A DNA stretch of 64,000 nucleotides, from positions 37,189,793 to 37,253,792 of the forward strand of contig NC_077238.1 of NCBI RefSeq assembly GCF_947179165.1, written 5' to 3'. The notes below the pieces were generated by a model. The model saw nothing but the letters and a program-made list of their open reading frames with translations, did not search any database and was not told where the DNA came from. This document shows, piece after piece, positions 1-10,639 of this stretch; within the stretch, counting starts at the first letter, position 1; each line of letters opens with the position of its first letter. Made by a program: the position numbers and the translations under genes. The stretch comes from Solanum dulcamara (taxonomy: Eukaryota > Streptophyta > Magnoliopsida > Solanales > Solanaceae).

Positions 1-559
1 CTCTTGAGCTGTAACGGTTTTCCCTTGGTAATAAATTCAATTTGATTATCAAAAATAATAATAATGTTCTTATGCATGTAGAATTAATTTATTTTTTTTA
101 ACTTCAAGAATAGTTAGGACATAAAATTTGAATAGTTGAAAGTTGATTGGGGATAAAAATTTATTATTTTTATAGTTGGTTTCTTATAAATATTTCTTAC
201 AAATCTATAATGTTATCACAAAACAAAGACACATCTACTTAATCTTTATATCAATATACTAGGATATATAAGATACTTTTTGTTCATGTTAAAACAATAA
301 AATAAAGAAACAAAAGAGAAAATTACATGATTTTGCAACAGGTTAATAAACATAAGAGGCTTAAATACTGTAGATTTTAACTATTGGCCCTAGTAATAAC
401 TTCTTTTTTTCGTTTTTGTAACAATTTTGACTTCTCAAAAGGTAATCAACCTATCCTTCACACTTAAAAGACAAGTTTATAAAGAATGAACAATAAAAAC
501 ATTACAAGCCCCCCAAAATATTTCTTCAAAATTAGCTTTTGCTTGCCCTTCTTGGTGGT
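1..559. other. AT-rich non-coding DNA, probably host-gene intron
   Basis: No coding exon, RNA gene or clear repeat is recognised here. The stretch lies upstream of the only host exon in the window and is most simply part of an intron of that gene. The earlier exons of the gene were looked for in 1-2383 and not seen. Confidence 0.4.
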
Positions 560-1100
560 TTAGAAATCAATGAGTTGTTGCAGTTCTGAATCTCATTCTT
601 GTTTTTGTATAACAGAATCATCGTACTCCACCTTCATTCTTTGGGCATTGTTGTTTTCCTATAAATGATATTGAACAAACGAGTCAGGGACCCCAAGCCT
701 GCCTTGCCTATACTCTTCCAAAACTCCACAAGGATCTCTATTCTTCTCACGCATAACACCCTTAAGCTCGTCAACCTTTATAGACCTACAATACCCAAAA
801 ATCTTGCTGTCTCTCGGATGCTTCAACTATCCCAGCACAATCCTTATCCCTCTCTTCGTTCAAGAGCTTATAAAAGTATGGCTGCTACCTCCCATCTTAT
901 GAATGCCTCCTCCACCAATAGTCTGCCTCCCTCGTCTTTGATGCACTTCATTGATCCAGGTCTCAGGCCTTTCTGTCTCTCGCCTTGACTAACTTGTACA
1001 ACTTCTTATCTCCGTCTTTGTACCCTAGCTCCTCATACAAGCGTTCAAAAGCCGCTGATTTAGTAGCCATAACCGCTAAGTTAAAGACCACAAGTTTCAA
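560..1100 (-). pseudogene. RTE-type LINE ORF2 fragment, antisense, decayed
   Basis: Read on the minus strand, this stretch resembles the ORF2 of the larger LINE at 5835-8026. Near 1000-1090 it encodes an AAFERLYEELG...GDKKLYKL-like block, matching [19 protein letters not shown] at about 6280-6345. It runs on through the linker and ends near 560-640 with a YKNKNEIQNCNN-like block, matching HKNKGDIQSCNN at about 6757-6790. Several stop codons and frameshifts interrupt it, and the reverse-transcriptase catalytic boxes are missing. It is a dead fragment, apparently within an intron and opposite to the host gene. Edges are approximate because similarity fades at both ends. Confidence 0.75.
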
Positions 1101-2383
1101 AAGCCTTATTGACACACAATTCTTTGACATGTTTAAGGCCAGTAGTTTTGAAAGTCTTCCGTTTTGTTAAAGTCTGAGTCCAGTCAAATAGGTGCACGTT
1201 AATTGAAACACACTAAGTAATTGTTATTCTGACTAGGCTCATTTTGGAGCAGTTTTAGCTACTTCGGCATAACTTCATCATCCTCTCTTTCCACAAGAAC
1301 ATTTTACAAGTTTAGAGTACAACTTGAAAAATCTTATATAATATTGGACTGAGATAAGCTGAAATGGACACACATGGTTAGTATTGATTCATATATCTAT
1401 ACTCCGGCATAGTTGGTATTGATGCATAGTTTGGGAAAGATTAAGTAAAACTTATGATTCACTTTCTTTATTTTATGTCATGCTTGAGAGATGAAAGTCA
1501 GTACAGAGGGGAGTGTCCCGGAGTCAAATATTGAAAAAGGATGTGGGTATTTGTTTTCTTATCAAAAAAAAAAAGGATGTGGGTATGGCTCGATCCAATA
1601 TGTGTCTTTGCTTATTTAAGCAGTGTCAGCACAATAACTTTGACTTCTGAATGATCCTTTCTTTTATTATGCTAGTTTATCTTTGCCTTAGAAAGGAGTT
1701 TGAAACTAGCTTTTGGAGACACAAGGGTTTCTGTGAGATAAAAACAGTACAACACAGGGAGGCAAATTTGCACGATGTCTCTTTATGCAAGGAATTTTTT
1801 GAAATGGGGATTTGAAGATTACATATGTTGAAGACGAACAAACTAGAGGTGGCTGTTCAGATCTTATATCCTACCCTCTTTCCTACTGCATGTGCAGTAT
1901 TAACATTGGTCCATTATGGTACTCTCTGTCTGTCATTTTGTGTATTTCTCAAATATAATGTAGGCGGTCTTCGGTTGAACTTCGGTTAAAAATATCGGAA
2001 GGCTGGAAGTACACTGCCTTCTTTCCCTTGAAATTTAAATGGAAGGTGTAGGACCCTTATCTTCCATGGTTTGTGACTGAAATTTGAACTGGTGTAATTA
2101 AAATATATCTTTTCAAACTTGATTTTGTTCGTCGCTGAGCAAAATGTATCTAGCATCAATATCTCACTCATAGATTCTTCTTCCACTTATTGCTCTAGCA
2201 CGAGGTTTTTGGTAACTTAGCAGGCCTTTTATTAGCTTGTTTATTGTTCCTCAGTTCTCTCTTGCATTAGTGAATAAGTTCATCTTTTAGCAAGCTTAGT
2301 TGTTGCATTCTTGAATATTGGTATTTTATGTAATTACTTTGACCTGGCTAATAAGTAGTTGATATTTTTTCATTAAAATGCAG
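1101..2383. other. Probable terminal intron of the DCI1-like gene
   Basis: No exon was recognised. The 3' end carries a T-rich tract followed by AAAATGCAG, a good plant splice acceptor ending at 2383. A short direct repeat of GGATGTGGGTAT flanks a poly-A run near 1538-1587. Confidence 0.5.
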
Positions 2384-2574
2384 AAATAGCTAAAAAGTCT
2401 CCACTCGCTGTTGTTGGAACAAAAGCTGTGTTGCTGAAAAGTAGGGATTTGACAGTGGAACAAGGCCTGGATTATGTTGCCACATGGAATTCTGGTGCCC
2501 TGTTATCAGATGACTTGAAAGAAGCAATTTCAGCACGTAGTCAGAAGAGAAAGCCTAGATTTGCCAAACTCTAG
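2384..2574 (+). CDS. DCI1: Last coding exon of a peroxisomal dienoyl-CoA isomerase (DCI1-like)
   Basis: This exon encodes about 62 C-terminal residues and ends in TAG at 2572-2574. It opens in phase after the acceptor CAG (2381-2383); the first complete codons read I-A-K-K-S-P-L-A-V-V-G-T. Landmarks are GTKAVLL, VEQGLDYVATWNS and the tail KRKPRFAKL. The final AKL is a type 1 peroxisomal targeting signal. The family (crotonase fold) includes Arabidopsis delta(3,5)-delta(2,4)-dienoyl-CoA isomerase 1, which handles unsaturated acyl-CoAs during peroxisomal beta-oxidation. The crotonase core with the catalytic acidic residues is not in this exon and must lie upstream, beyond the window edge. The reading frame is clean, unlike every other coding stretch here, so it probably belongs to a working gene. 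The name rests on recalled family similarity, not a search. Confidence 0.8.
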
Positions 2575-2870
2575 TTTGGTAAATGATGGAATTTGGAAGG
2601 GTTAATAGATCTGTATGTGCGCGAATAAGACTGTTGGTCGAGTGATGAGATTGAGTAGACACGGAATTGCATAAGTGCTCGTCTGAATTTATGAAGAGAT
2701 TTTCGTTGAACCTCTAGTATGCTCAAGGTCGACTTGGATATTTGTCTTGTGAAATTGTACTAGTTGATAGCCTGACAAATGATGTCATATGGAAAAATCA
2801 CCCACTTTTTTGTACGTGCTGCTACATCATACTAACGTTGCAGCATATGTATTGTCATTATATTAAGCCA
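2575..2870 (+). other. 3' UTR and downstream flank of the DCI1-like gene
   Basis: This non-coding stretch directly follows the stop codon. No canonical AATAAA was identified with confidence, so the polyadenylation site is not placed. The right edge is set by the start of the next repeat. Confidence 0.45.
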
Positions 2871-2877
2871 AAGTATG

Positions 2878-3045
2878 CCCGTTTGGATTGACTTATTTTA
2901 GGTGCTTTTAAATTTAAATAGTTTTTAAGTAGTTTTGAAGTGTTTGATAAAGTTAAAAAGTGCTTATAAGTACTTATTTTAAAGTCAAAAAATAAAAATA
3001 AAAATAAATTAAAAGCCATAAGTTAGTCAAATTAATCCAAAATGT
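2878..3045. mobile_element. MITE-like repeat with imperfect inverted ends
   Basis: The left end reads GTTTGGATTGACTTA. The reverse complement of the right end reads TTTTGGATTAATTTGACTAACTTA, an imperfect inverted match. The interior is A/T-rich (GTGCTTTTAA, AAGTGCTTATAAGTACTTA) and non-coding. Short elements of this look are common near Solanaceae genes and are usually treated as non-autonomous hAT-like MITEs. No target duplication was confirmed, so the class is tentative. Confidence 0.4.
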
Positions 3046-3390
3046 CTCTTAAATCACATCAAACTTACGGAAATTATGTAAACTGACATCTCAACAACAG
3101 ACCAATGTCCAGCTTTAAACCACATGCATAGTCCTGCTTGCAGTCAACTGTACAATGCACTTGCCTAGTGTGGCAAGAAGTCTTATGTGGTTTACGACCG
3201 AGTTGTCCTTTCTTCTTTGATCAATGCCTCAATGAAGGGGTGGTGTGTTAACGTTTGGTCCGTCTATGGATTATGCTTGTTTTATAATAATAAATTATGT
3301 AATTGTTGTTTCCAGATATGTGCTTCCTTGAATACGTAACAATCCTGCAGAATCTTAAAGGTGAAATTGGGGATATAGATTGTTTTGTTG
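3046..3390. other. Intergenic spacer, nothing recognised
   Basis: No ORF with recognisable domains, no RNA gene and no internal repeat were seen between the MITE-like repeat and the foldback arm. Confidence 0.4.
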
Positions 3391-3590
3391 GAAGGAAAAT
3401 GTTTTTCATGGAAAATGTTTTTCTAGAAAATGTTTTCTTGGAAAAAAAATTGGTTTCTAATTTATAAATTCCATGTTTGGTTGGTGAGTGGAAAATATTT
3501 TCTAGTGTTTGATTGATGAATGAAAATTATCTTTTATTTTTGGCTAGAGAGTAGAAAATGTATTTTAGAAAAATAGTTTCTAACCCGGGA
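3391..3590. mobile_element. Left terminal arm of a foldback-type repeat
   Basis: The arm begins GAAGGAAAATG and contains three tandem GGAAAATGTTTT-type units (about 3400-3450), then CATGTTTGGTTGG at 3472-3484. The reverse complement of both landmarks occurs at the far right of the window: CCAACCAAACATG at 63036-63048 and TTTCCTTC at 63081-63088. The two arms therefore form one inverted-repeat element split by almost 60 kb of nested insertions. The left arm is about 40 bp longer between these landmarks because of the triplicated unit. Confidence 0.6.
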
Positions 3591-4484
3591 ATGAATCTCG
3601 ATAATCGACTCGAGACTCGAACCGAGACAAGACCTCGACGACCTATTTAGCATTCGATCGGGATCCAACATTCAAATTAGGACCTGACTTCGACCCCAAC
3701 ACTCAAATCGAGACACGAGTGCTGCGATCGATTCAGGATCTGACCCTAAGAGCCAACCCAGGACCTAGCCTTGACTCCCAATCCAAGATTTGACATTCGA
3801 TTTGGGACTCGACCCGACATCGACACCCAAACGTGGACATGACCCCGTTGACCGATTCGGGATCTAACCTCGAGACCTGACCTAAGACTTGACTCTGAAT
3901 CCCGACTCGGGACTCGACATTTAAAATGGAATCTGACCCCAAACCGATCCTAACATGTGAATCGGAACCCAACCTTGACAATCAATTCGGGATCCGACCC
4001 CGACACCCTACCTGATCTGGAACCTAACCTCGACTCTCGATCCAAGACCCTACATTCGAAGTGGACCCGACCCTAACCTCGACACCAACATCCAACCCTA
4101 ATGACTGATTCTGGATCCAACCCTAACTCCCCACTCGAGACTCAACTTCCAAATCGAGACCTAACCCCAACACCTAACGCAGGACTGGACATTCAAATCG
4201 GGATCCGACTTCCAAATCGAGACCCGACTACAATACCTAAGTCGAGACCTGACTTTTAAATTAGGACCTAATACCTTTCTTTCGAACTGGGATTAGACTC
4301 CGACAACCAATCCAGGACCCGAACTTAACACCTGACCTCGACTCTTGACTTAAAATCCAACTTCAACACCCGATTTGGAACCCCACATCGACACCTAATT
4401 TGATATTCGACCCCAAAATCCAAATCGTGATCTGACCTAAAATCCTGACCTCGGGACTCGCCATCCAAATTGGGACCTGACACC
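3591..4484. repeat. Degenerate minisatellite inside the foldback repeat, left part
   Basis: About 900 bp consists of irregular units of roughly 25-35 bp built from GACCCGACCCCGACACC, AATCGAGAC, ATTCGGGATC and similar words. It has no sustained reading frame. The same vocabulary resumes immediately after the Athila element at 62600, so the array was a single block before insertion. It is not a CRISPR: units are imperfect, contiguous and lack unique spacers. Confidence 0.65.
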
Positions 4485-5834
4485 TGATGAGTTGGTATTT
4501 TACCAACTCATTAAACTCAAATTCTTGAATTGTTGACATGTTTTAATGCTAATTGAAGGGGTTTTAGGGCCTAGATTTCTTATATATAGGCATTCCTTAG
4601 AAAAAGCAAGTTCAAAGGATTTGGAGCTAAAATCCATTAAAGCGCACCGTTAAAGGAACAAGCGCCTCACAGAAGCTGAAAGGTGTCTCACAGGCTAAAT
4701 GGCGGCTTGACTGGAGCAAGCTAAAATGGTGCTTGCACAACAATTTGTGCAACACATAGATGATCAGCGGTTCGCCGATCCCAGCGCAGAAGCTCCTAGA
4801 AGCATTGAAGGTTGAAGTGAGGCACCGACTGGCGTCTCACAATGGTGGATCGGCGGTTCGCGGGTCCAGCGTAAGCCTTGACTCGGAAGGTGATGGACCA
4901 AAAACACATTAATAAAAATTAGTGCTTCCTTTAGAAAGTTTCAAGGAATAAAATAGGGATTTGTGCAATTATGTACCATTATTCTCGTTATTGTCATTAT
5001 CCAATTTTATCCAATTGAAAAGAGTGGAGAGTAGAGAGAAGTTTCTAGAATGAGAAATAGAACCTTCATTTTCACACTCAAGAACTCTCAACTTAGTGAC
5101 AGAAACCTTCAATATTGTATACTCCAAGGCTTGAATTTCAGATTTTCTTCATCATTTTAACTTGGAATGAAGATTTTCTTTACGGATATTATCTTTATTC
5201 CCTATTTTATGAGTACCTAAATCCATAGCTAGGAGTATGTGTACTTGATGGGTGTGTAAAACCCCAAATGAGTTTTGATTAGTCTTTTCTAAAATTTATT
5301 GTATGACATGGATCTATTGTTGTCTTGAAGTTTTAACTTTAAAAGTAAGTGGTTGCAAACATTGGTTGAGCTCTCTAACTCATTTTTTCTTGGAAAAGCA
5401 AAATAGAGTTGGTTAAAACTCAATAGTAAGGACTTGTTAAAATTACTCTACAGATTTAAGCTACTGATGGGACAATCTGAGTAATTTCTCATATAATGAT
5501 GTGAGCTAGGGATAGTTTATCTACTGATGCAACGTTTGATATTTTATTTGAAAGGATCTTGGTGTTTGGAAGAAACCAAGGGACATACGCTTGATAGTTT
5601 GAGAGAATATCAAAGCGTAGCCTAGACCAAATGCTATCCATGTATCAATAGCTTTTGTTGATGTTAATATTAGCCTATTCGAGTTGAAACCCCAATCGTT
5701 ATGCACACATCCCTAGTCCTTTCCAGTCCTAGTTTACAAAGTTATTGTTAAATCCTTGTTTCAATACTTAATAGTGATAAATCATAATTAGCTAAAACCC
5801 TCAATTTTATATATTATTGTTTATTAAGACTATA
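4485..5834 (+). mobile_element. Athila-like element: 5' LTR, first segment
   Basis: The LTR starts TGATGAGTTGGTATTTTACC at 4485. The other LTR ends CTCATCA at 62599, so the element ends are an inverted TGATGAG/CTCATCA pair. The flanking pentamers are ACACC (4480-4484) and ATACC (62600-62604), a target duplication with one difference. Matching sequence occurs in the split 3' LTR (27451-27584, 58241-58444, 61565-62599). This segment stops where a LINE is inserted; positions 5814-5834 are the LINE target duplication. Confidence 0.8.
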
Positions 5835-8026
5835 AGGTCATTTCGATCGACAACCTTACGACCCGACATAAGCTCTTGGTGATGGATTTAGGGATCAAGA
5901 TGACGAGGAAGAAGAGGGTCGGGGATGACCGACCTAGGATCAGATGGGGGAGTTTGACCACGACTAGCGCCCTGGAGATGGGAGAGAAATTGAAAGATAT
6001 GGGGGACTGGGATAGTAGTGGGGATGCGAATACTATGTGGAATAGGACGGCTAGTTGTATTAGGGTTGTAGCAAGGGAAGTGTTGGGAGTCTCGACAAGT
6101 AGCCATGGCCGGCATCGAGGGGACTAGTGGTGGAATGGAAAAGTGCAAGGAAAGGTGGAAGCGAAGAAGATAGCATATGCGAAGCTGATAGAAATAAAGG
6201 ATGAGGTGGAGAAGTGGACAAATAGGGAACTTTATAAGATAGCGAGGAAAGAGGCGAAGTCGGAAGTTTCGACAGCAAAAATGGCAGCTTTTAAACGCCT
6301 TTATGCTGAACTAAAAGAGAAAGGCGGGGATAGGAAATTGTTCAAGCTAGCCAGGATACGGGAGTGAAGGGAACATGATGTGGATCAAGTGAAGTGCATT
6401 AAGGACGAGCATGAAAAAGTATTGGTAGAAGAGACCCTCATTAAACAGAAATGGTAGTCATACTTCTATAAACTCTTGAACAAAGAAGGAGACAGAGAGA
6501 TTGTGTTGGGAGATTTGGAACATACAGAGAGGCTTCACGATGGTGAGTATTGTAGGAGTATTTCGGTCAAAGAGGTTAAGGGTGCTGTGCGTAGAATGCG
6601 CTGGGGAAGAGCGATCGAACCTGACAAGATCCCTGGTGAGTTTTGGAAGAGCACGAGCCCGGTAGGTTTGGAGTGGATGACTAGGTTATTTAATGCCATA
6701 TTTAGGACAACAACGATGCTCGAAGAATGGAGGTCGAGCGTACTGGTCCCTCTACACAAAAACAAGGGGGATATCCAGAGTTGCAACAACTATAGAGATA
6801 TCAAGCTTCTAAGCCATACTATGAAAGTGTAGGAAAGATTGGTGGAGATGAGGGTTAGGAGAGGCGTGTCTATTTCAGAGAACCAGTTCGGATTTATGCC
6901 AGAACGCTCAACTACTAAAGCCATCCATCTTATGAGGAGACTGGTGGAGCAGTATAAGAAGAGAAAAAGGGACTTGCATATGGTATTCATCGATCTAGAA
7001 AAGGCTTACGATAAAGTTCCATGAGAAATACTATAGAGATGTTTGGAGGTTAAAGGTTTACCGGTGGCGTACATTAGAGTGATCAAGGACATGTATGAGG
7101 GTGCCAAAACCAGGATAAGGATAGTAGGAGGGGACTCAGAGTACTTCCCAATTATAATGAGGTTACATCAAGGATCAACCCTTAGTCCATTTTTATTTGC
7201 CTTGGTGATGGATGGATTGACGCAATAAATTCAAGGTGAGGTGCCATGGTGTATGCTTTTTGGAGATGAGATAGTCCTAATCGATGAGACTCGTGATGGA
7301 GTTAATGCTAAGCTGGAGGATTGGAGACACACCCTGGAGTCTAAAGGGTTTAAGCTGAGTAGAACCAAGACAGAGTACCTAGAGTGTAAGTTCAGTGAGA
7401 CACCTCATGAGGTTGGCGCGGAAGTTATGCTTGGTGACCAAGCCATCCAAAAGAAAGGTAGTTTCAAGTACCTTGGATCTATCATGCAAGGCAGCAGAGA
7501 GATTGATGATGATGTCACACATCGTATTAGGGAAGGGTGGATGAAATAAAGGCTCACTTCCGGGGTGCTTTGTGATAAGAAGGTGCCACCACAACTTAAG
7601 GGCAAGTTCTACAAAGTGGTTGTTAGACCGGCTATGTTATATGGGGTGGAGTATTGGTCAATTAAGGTCTCTCACGTTCAAAAGATGAAAGTAGCCGAGA
7701 TGAGAATGTTGAAATAAATGTGTGGGCATACCAGGAGTGAAAGGATTAGAAATGAGGCTATTCGGTACAAGGTAGGAGTGGCCTCAGTGGAAGACAAGAT
7801 GCGGAAAATGCGACTTAGGTGGTTTGGGCATGTGAAGAGGAGAGACACAGATGCCCCAATGAGGAGGTGTGAGAGGTTGGCCATGAATGGTTTCAGAAGA
7901 GGTAGGGGTAGGCCGAAGAAATATTGAGGAGAGGTGATTAGATAAGACATGGCGCAGTTACAGCTTACCGAGGACATGAACTTAGATAGGAGTGTGTGGA
8001 GGACCCACATTAGGGTAGAAGGCTAG
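5834..8026 (+). pseudogene. RTE-type LINE ORF2 (endonuclease end plus reverse transcriptase), broken
   Basis: A single reading frame (codons starting at 5834) runs to TAG at 8024-8026, interrupted by about ten in-frame stops including 6125, 6365, 6455, 6830, 7022, 7034, 7226, 7547, 7715, 7925 and 7943. In order it shows: the end of an endonuclease domain (LTTRHKLLVMD); a linker; reverse-transcriptase boxes [38 protein letters not shown] (about 6982-7021, with the motif A aspartate) and HQGSTLSPFLF (motif B); then [13 protein letters not shown] (motif C). Next come [17 protein letters not shown] and a C-terminal [11 protein letters not shown]...RGRGRPKKY segment. Motif C is FGDE at 7259-7270 where the family has F/Y-A-D-D, so the catalytic pair is damaged. 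The element is 5' truncated, as usual for LINEs. It would have encoded the copying enzyme; it is inactive now. Confidence 0.88.
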
Positions 8027-8276
8027 TACATAATCTCGTTATCCTACCCTATTAGTAGGTACATTAGCGCACTATAATTTCCTTTGTGGAGGACTCAGAT
8101 TAGGATAAAAGGCTAGGTTATTCATCCTTTGTACCATAGTAGTTGTAGTTCTGCTCATTATTTATTGCCTTTTGATTTCTACATTGTATTGCTGTCTATA
8201 GTTGTGGCGCCATTGTACTTTGAATATCTTATCTATCTTATCTTATCTTATTTATTTATAGTAGTTGATGCCTCTT
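5835..8276 (+). mobile_element. RTE LINE insertion, 5' part (5' truncated)
   Basis: The LINE interrupts the Athila 5' LTR. Its target duplication is about 21 bp: the words TTATTGTTTATTAAG and CTATA at 5814-5834 recur as TTATTGTTTATTGAG and CTATA at 17883-17904. The right end of this piece is the insertion point of Gyp-A. Positions 8027-8276 are 3' UTR with a TATCT/TATCTTATC microsatellite near 8228-8260. The remainder is at 17649-17882. Confidence 0.85.
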
Positions 8277-8887
8277 TGTAATGACCTTGAGGGTGATTTT
8301 CGAAAATTTGTACAAAACACGTGTGAACAGTAACACGCGTGAACAGTAACACGCGTGAAAAGTAACTTTTTGGGCAGAAAATGCCCCTTTCTTCCCATTT
8401 CAATATTTTTCATCATTTGTTTGAGTTCTTGAACTCCTTGAGGTTATTTGAGAAGAGATTTTCAAGGCAAAGTGTTGGGTAAGTGATTTTTGACCTAAAA
8501 CCTTCCTTTTTCATTAAGTTTTTGATGATTTTAACTCTTAAAGTTTAGTTTCAAACCCCCAAAATCTTTGTTTCTTCCCTAATCCGAATTTAAGGAAAAT
8601 TGTGATTTCCAACTCATTTTGAGCTCTATTTTTATAGCTTTTTCAACCATGAGTTCCTTATTACCAATAGAATGGTATTGTTCAATAAATTTCCAGATTT
8701 GACCCTTTTCGAAAATAGTTAATTTTTGGACCATTTTACCCCCGGTTCCGAAACCTATCAATATGGGTGTCATTGGACTCCTTGTGACATGTATGTTTCA
8801 TTGTTGATAGTGGGTTGTCATTCCGAGAGATGAATTCGAGAGCTGCTTGTCCGGTGGAGGTATTCGAGTGCGGTTTTGGCAATTGAG

Positions 8888-10081
8888 GTAGGTTTGGCTA
8901 TTTTTCTTTGAGATTGAGAGGGGGTAATTAGTCATTCATATGTTATAGACTTTGGGATGGGGTTGTAGTATGAGTTGAGAATGTTATATATATTGTGATG
9001 TCCGTGTGGAGGCTTATTTATTAATGTGTTGCCGTGACGGGGTTTATTTGTATTACATAGCCCGTGTGGGGGCCTTATTTGTTATCTTATTTGCTTTGAG
9101 AGCATGTAAATTATGATTTGCCTAAGAGAGAGGTTTGAGTATATTATTCGACTTATGATGCCTCCTGAGAGATTGAGTTGGGGGTTTTGAGCATACTTGA
9201 GTATTGAAATATTGTTGAGAAAGGGGTGAATATTTAAATGAAAGTGTGTTCTTCCCGTTACTATTTATTGAGGGTGAATATCATATGTAGGTTAAGTTTT
9301 GAGAACTTTGAACCTTATACCACATGTGAGTTGATTATTACTTCCATGCATATGTGTTTTGATGCATTCATCCTCATTCATCATATCATGAAACATGGGA
9401 AGTTGAGAAATATGGAAATTCTTTTTGAGAAAGAAAATGAAACACCTTTAAACCTTTGTATCTTGAGTCCCTGACCGAGGCAGTTTTCCGGCAGGGTAGT
9501 GGATGCATTGTGATCCCAACCTTTGTATCTTGAGTCCCTAACCGAGGCAGTTTTCTGGCAGGGTAGTGGATGCATTGTGATCCCAACCTTTGTATTTTGA
9601 GTCCCTGACCGAGGCAGTTTTCCGGCAGGGTAGTGGATGCATTGTGATCCCTTGACCACGAGGAGGTGGCAAGGATAATGAGATATTGTGATTGAGGTAT
9701 ATGGTCTGCGAGACCTTCATGGGTCCTGCTTGATAACACAGCTCGACAAGTGTATACGACAGGCTGTGCGATAGTCTTGATTCTACCGTACCACCACATC
9801 ATTGCATCATCATATTGCATTGCATTGCATTGATATCTGTGCTGCTTGAATTATCTGATTAATTGTGATTATGAGCTGTTATTATGGGTTTACTTTACTC
9901 GCGTCAATATATATATAAACTGGCAGCACCGATGCTGAAGTGAGACTTTTCTGTATGCAGGTGGAAGCGTTCTTTAGTTTATTTCATAGGTTTGATTAAT
10001 TCCTTATACTCAGTCAGCTAAAACCTACTGAGTACATGTGAATTGTACTCACCCCTACTTCTGTGTCCCTTTTTGGTGCAG
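8888..10081 (+). other. Candidate intron inside the Gyp-A 5' LTR
   Basis: A donor-like GAG/GTAGGT lies at 8885-8893. An acceptor-like pyrimidine-rich CTGTGTCCCTTTTTGGTGCAG ends at 10081, 352 nt before the LTR end. The equivalent sites in the 3' LTR are 16169 and 17295, again 353 nt before its end. Splicing is inferred from the sequence only; the comparison with the other LTR families is the main support. Confidence 0.4.
9451..9651 (+). repeat. Three tandem 67-bp units in the Gyp-A 5' LTR
   Basis: Units start at 9451, 9518 and 9585. Each contains TTGAGTCCCTGACCGAGG, then CAGTTTTCCGGCAGGG, then GGATGCATTG, with a few substitutions. The 3' LTR has only two units. Confidence 0.95.
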
Positions 10082-10435
10082 ATACTAGTCGGGGTACCCC
10101 ACATGGCAGTTAATATTCTAGTGGATTGTGTATTCTCAGATTAGTGGTGAGGTCCTAGAATTCGGATCGTCACTAGTCTATCTTTGTTTTTCAGTCTTTT
10201 ATATTATTCAGAGACTTATGTTGTATCTTCAGATTCGAACCTTGTATTAGATGCTCTTTATACTTATGACACCAGGTTTTGGGATAATTTCTTCATTATT
10301 TTTTTTCTTTTTATTTAAATCGTGGCATCACTTTCCCCTTTGGGAGTCTTGTATGAGTTTTATTTTTAGGGTTACACATCAGATTGGGTTTTGAGATGTG
10401 TGCCATCATGACCTCAGTTTTTGGGTCGTGATAAT

Positions 10436-10447
10436 TGGTATCAGAGC
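10436..10447 (+). promoter_or_regulatory. Gyp-A primer-binding site (initiator Met tRNA)
   Basis: TGGTATCAGAGC begins two bases after the LTR end. It is complementary to the 3' end of plant initiator methionine tRNA and is the usual primer site for Ty3/gypsy chromoviruses. Confidence 0.92.
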
Positions 10448-10639
10448 ACTAGGTTCACCGGTCTTATAAGTTAAAGAGCAGGGTGTCTAGTAGAGTCTTG
10501 CGGATCGGTATGTAGACGTCCGTACTTATCTTTGAGAGACTACAAGATACTTAATAGGAGAATTTCTTTCTTTTTACTCCCTTCGTGCAATTTATTCATA
10601 TCAAGTGTTATATACCTCTGATCTATTCCTTCTGCGCAG

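Larger units (their letters stand above)
8277..10433 (+). mobile_element. Gyp-A 5' LTR
   Basis: This LTR of 2,157 bp starts TGTAATGACC and ends GGTCGTGATA (TA where the 3' LTR has CA). The target pentamer CTCTT at 8272-8276 recurs exactly at 17649-17653. The interior holds a 67-bp tandem repeat and putative splice signals. It matches 15558-17648 closely along its whole length. Confidence 0.92.

Noticed and set aside
665..1170. Plus-strand ORFs of 107 and 61 codons
   Set aside because: They are the reverse strand of the antisense LINE fragment, whose true coding sense is minus.
3591..4484. Repeated units resembling a CRISPR or coding repeat
   Set aside because: Units are degenerate and contiguous, without unique spacers, and the window is plant nuclear DNA. 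The antisense ORF at 3733-3981 only reads through the repeat.
9381..9820. Minus-strand ORFs through the 67-bp repeats
   Set aside because: The frame is open only because the 67-bp repeat happens to be read through. The same region in the 3' LTR gives shorter versions, and it lies inside an LTR.
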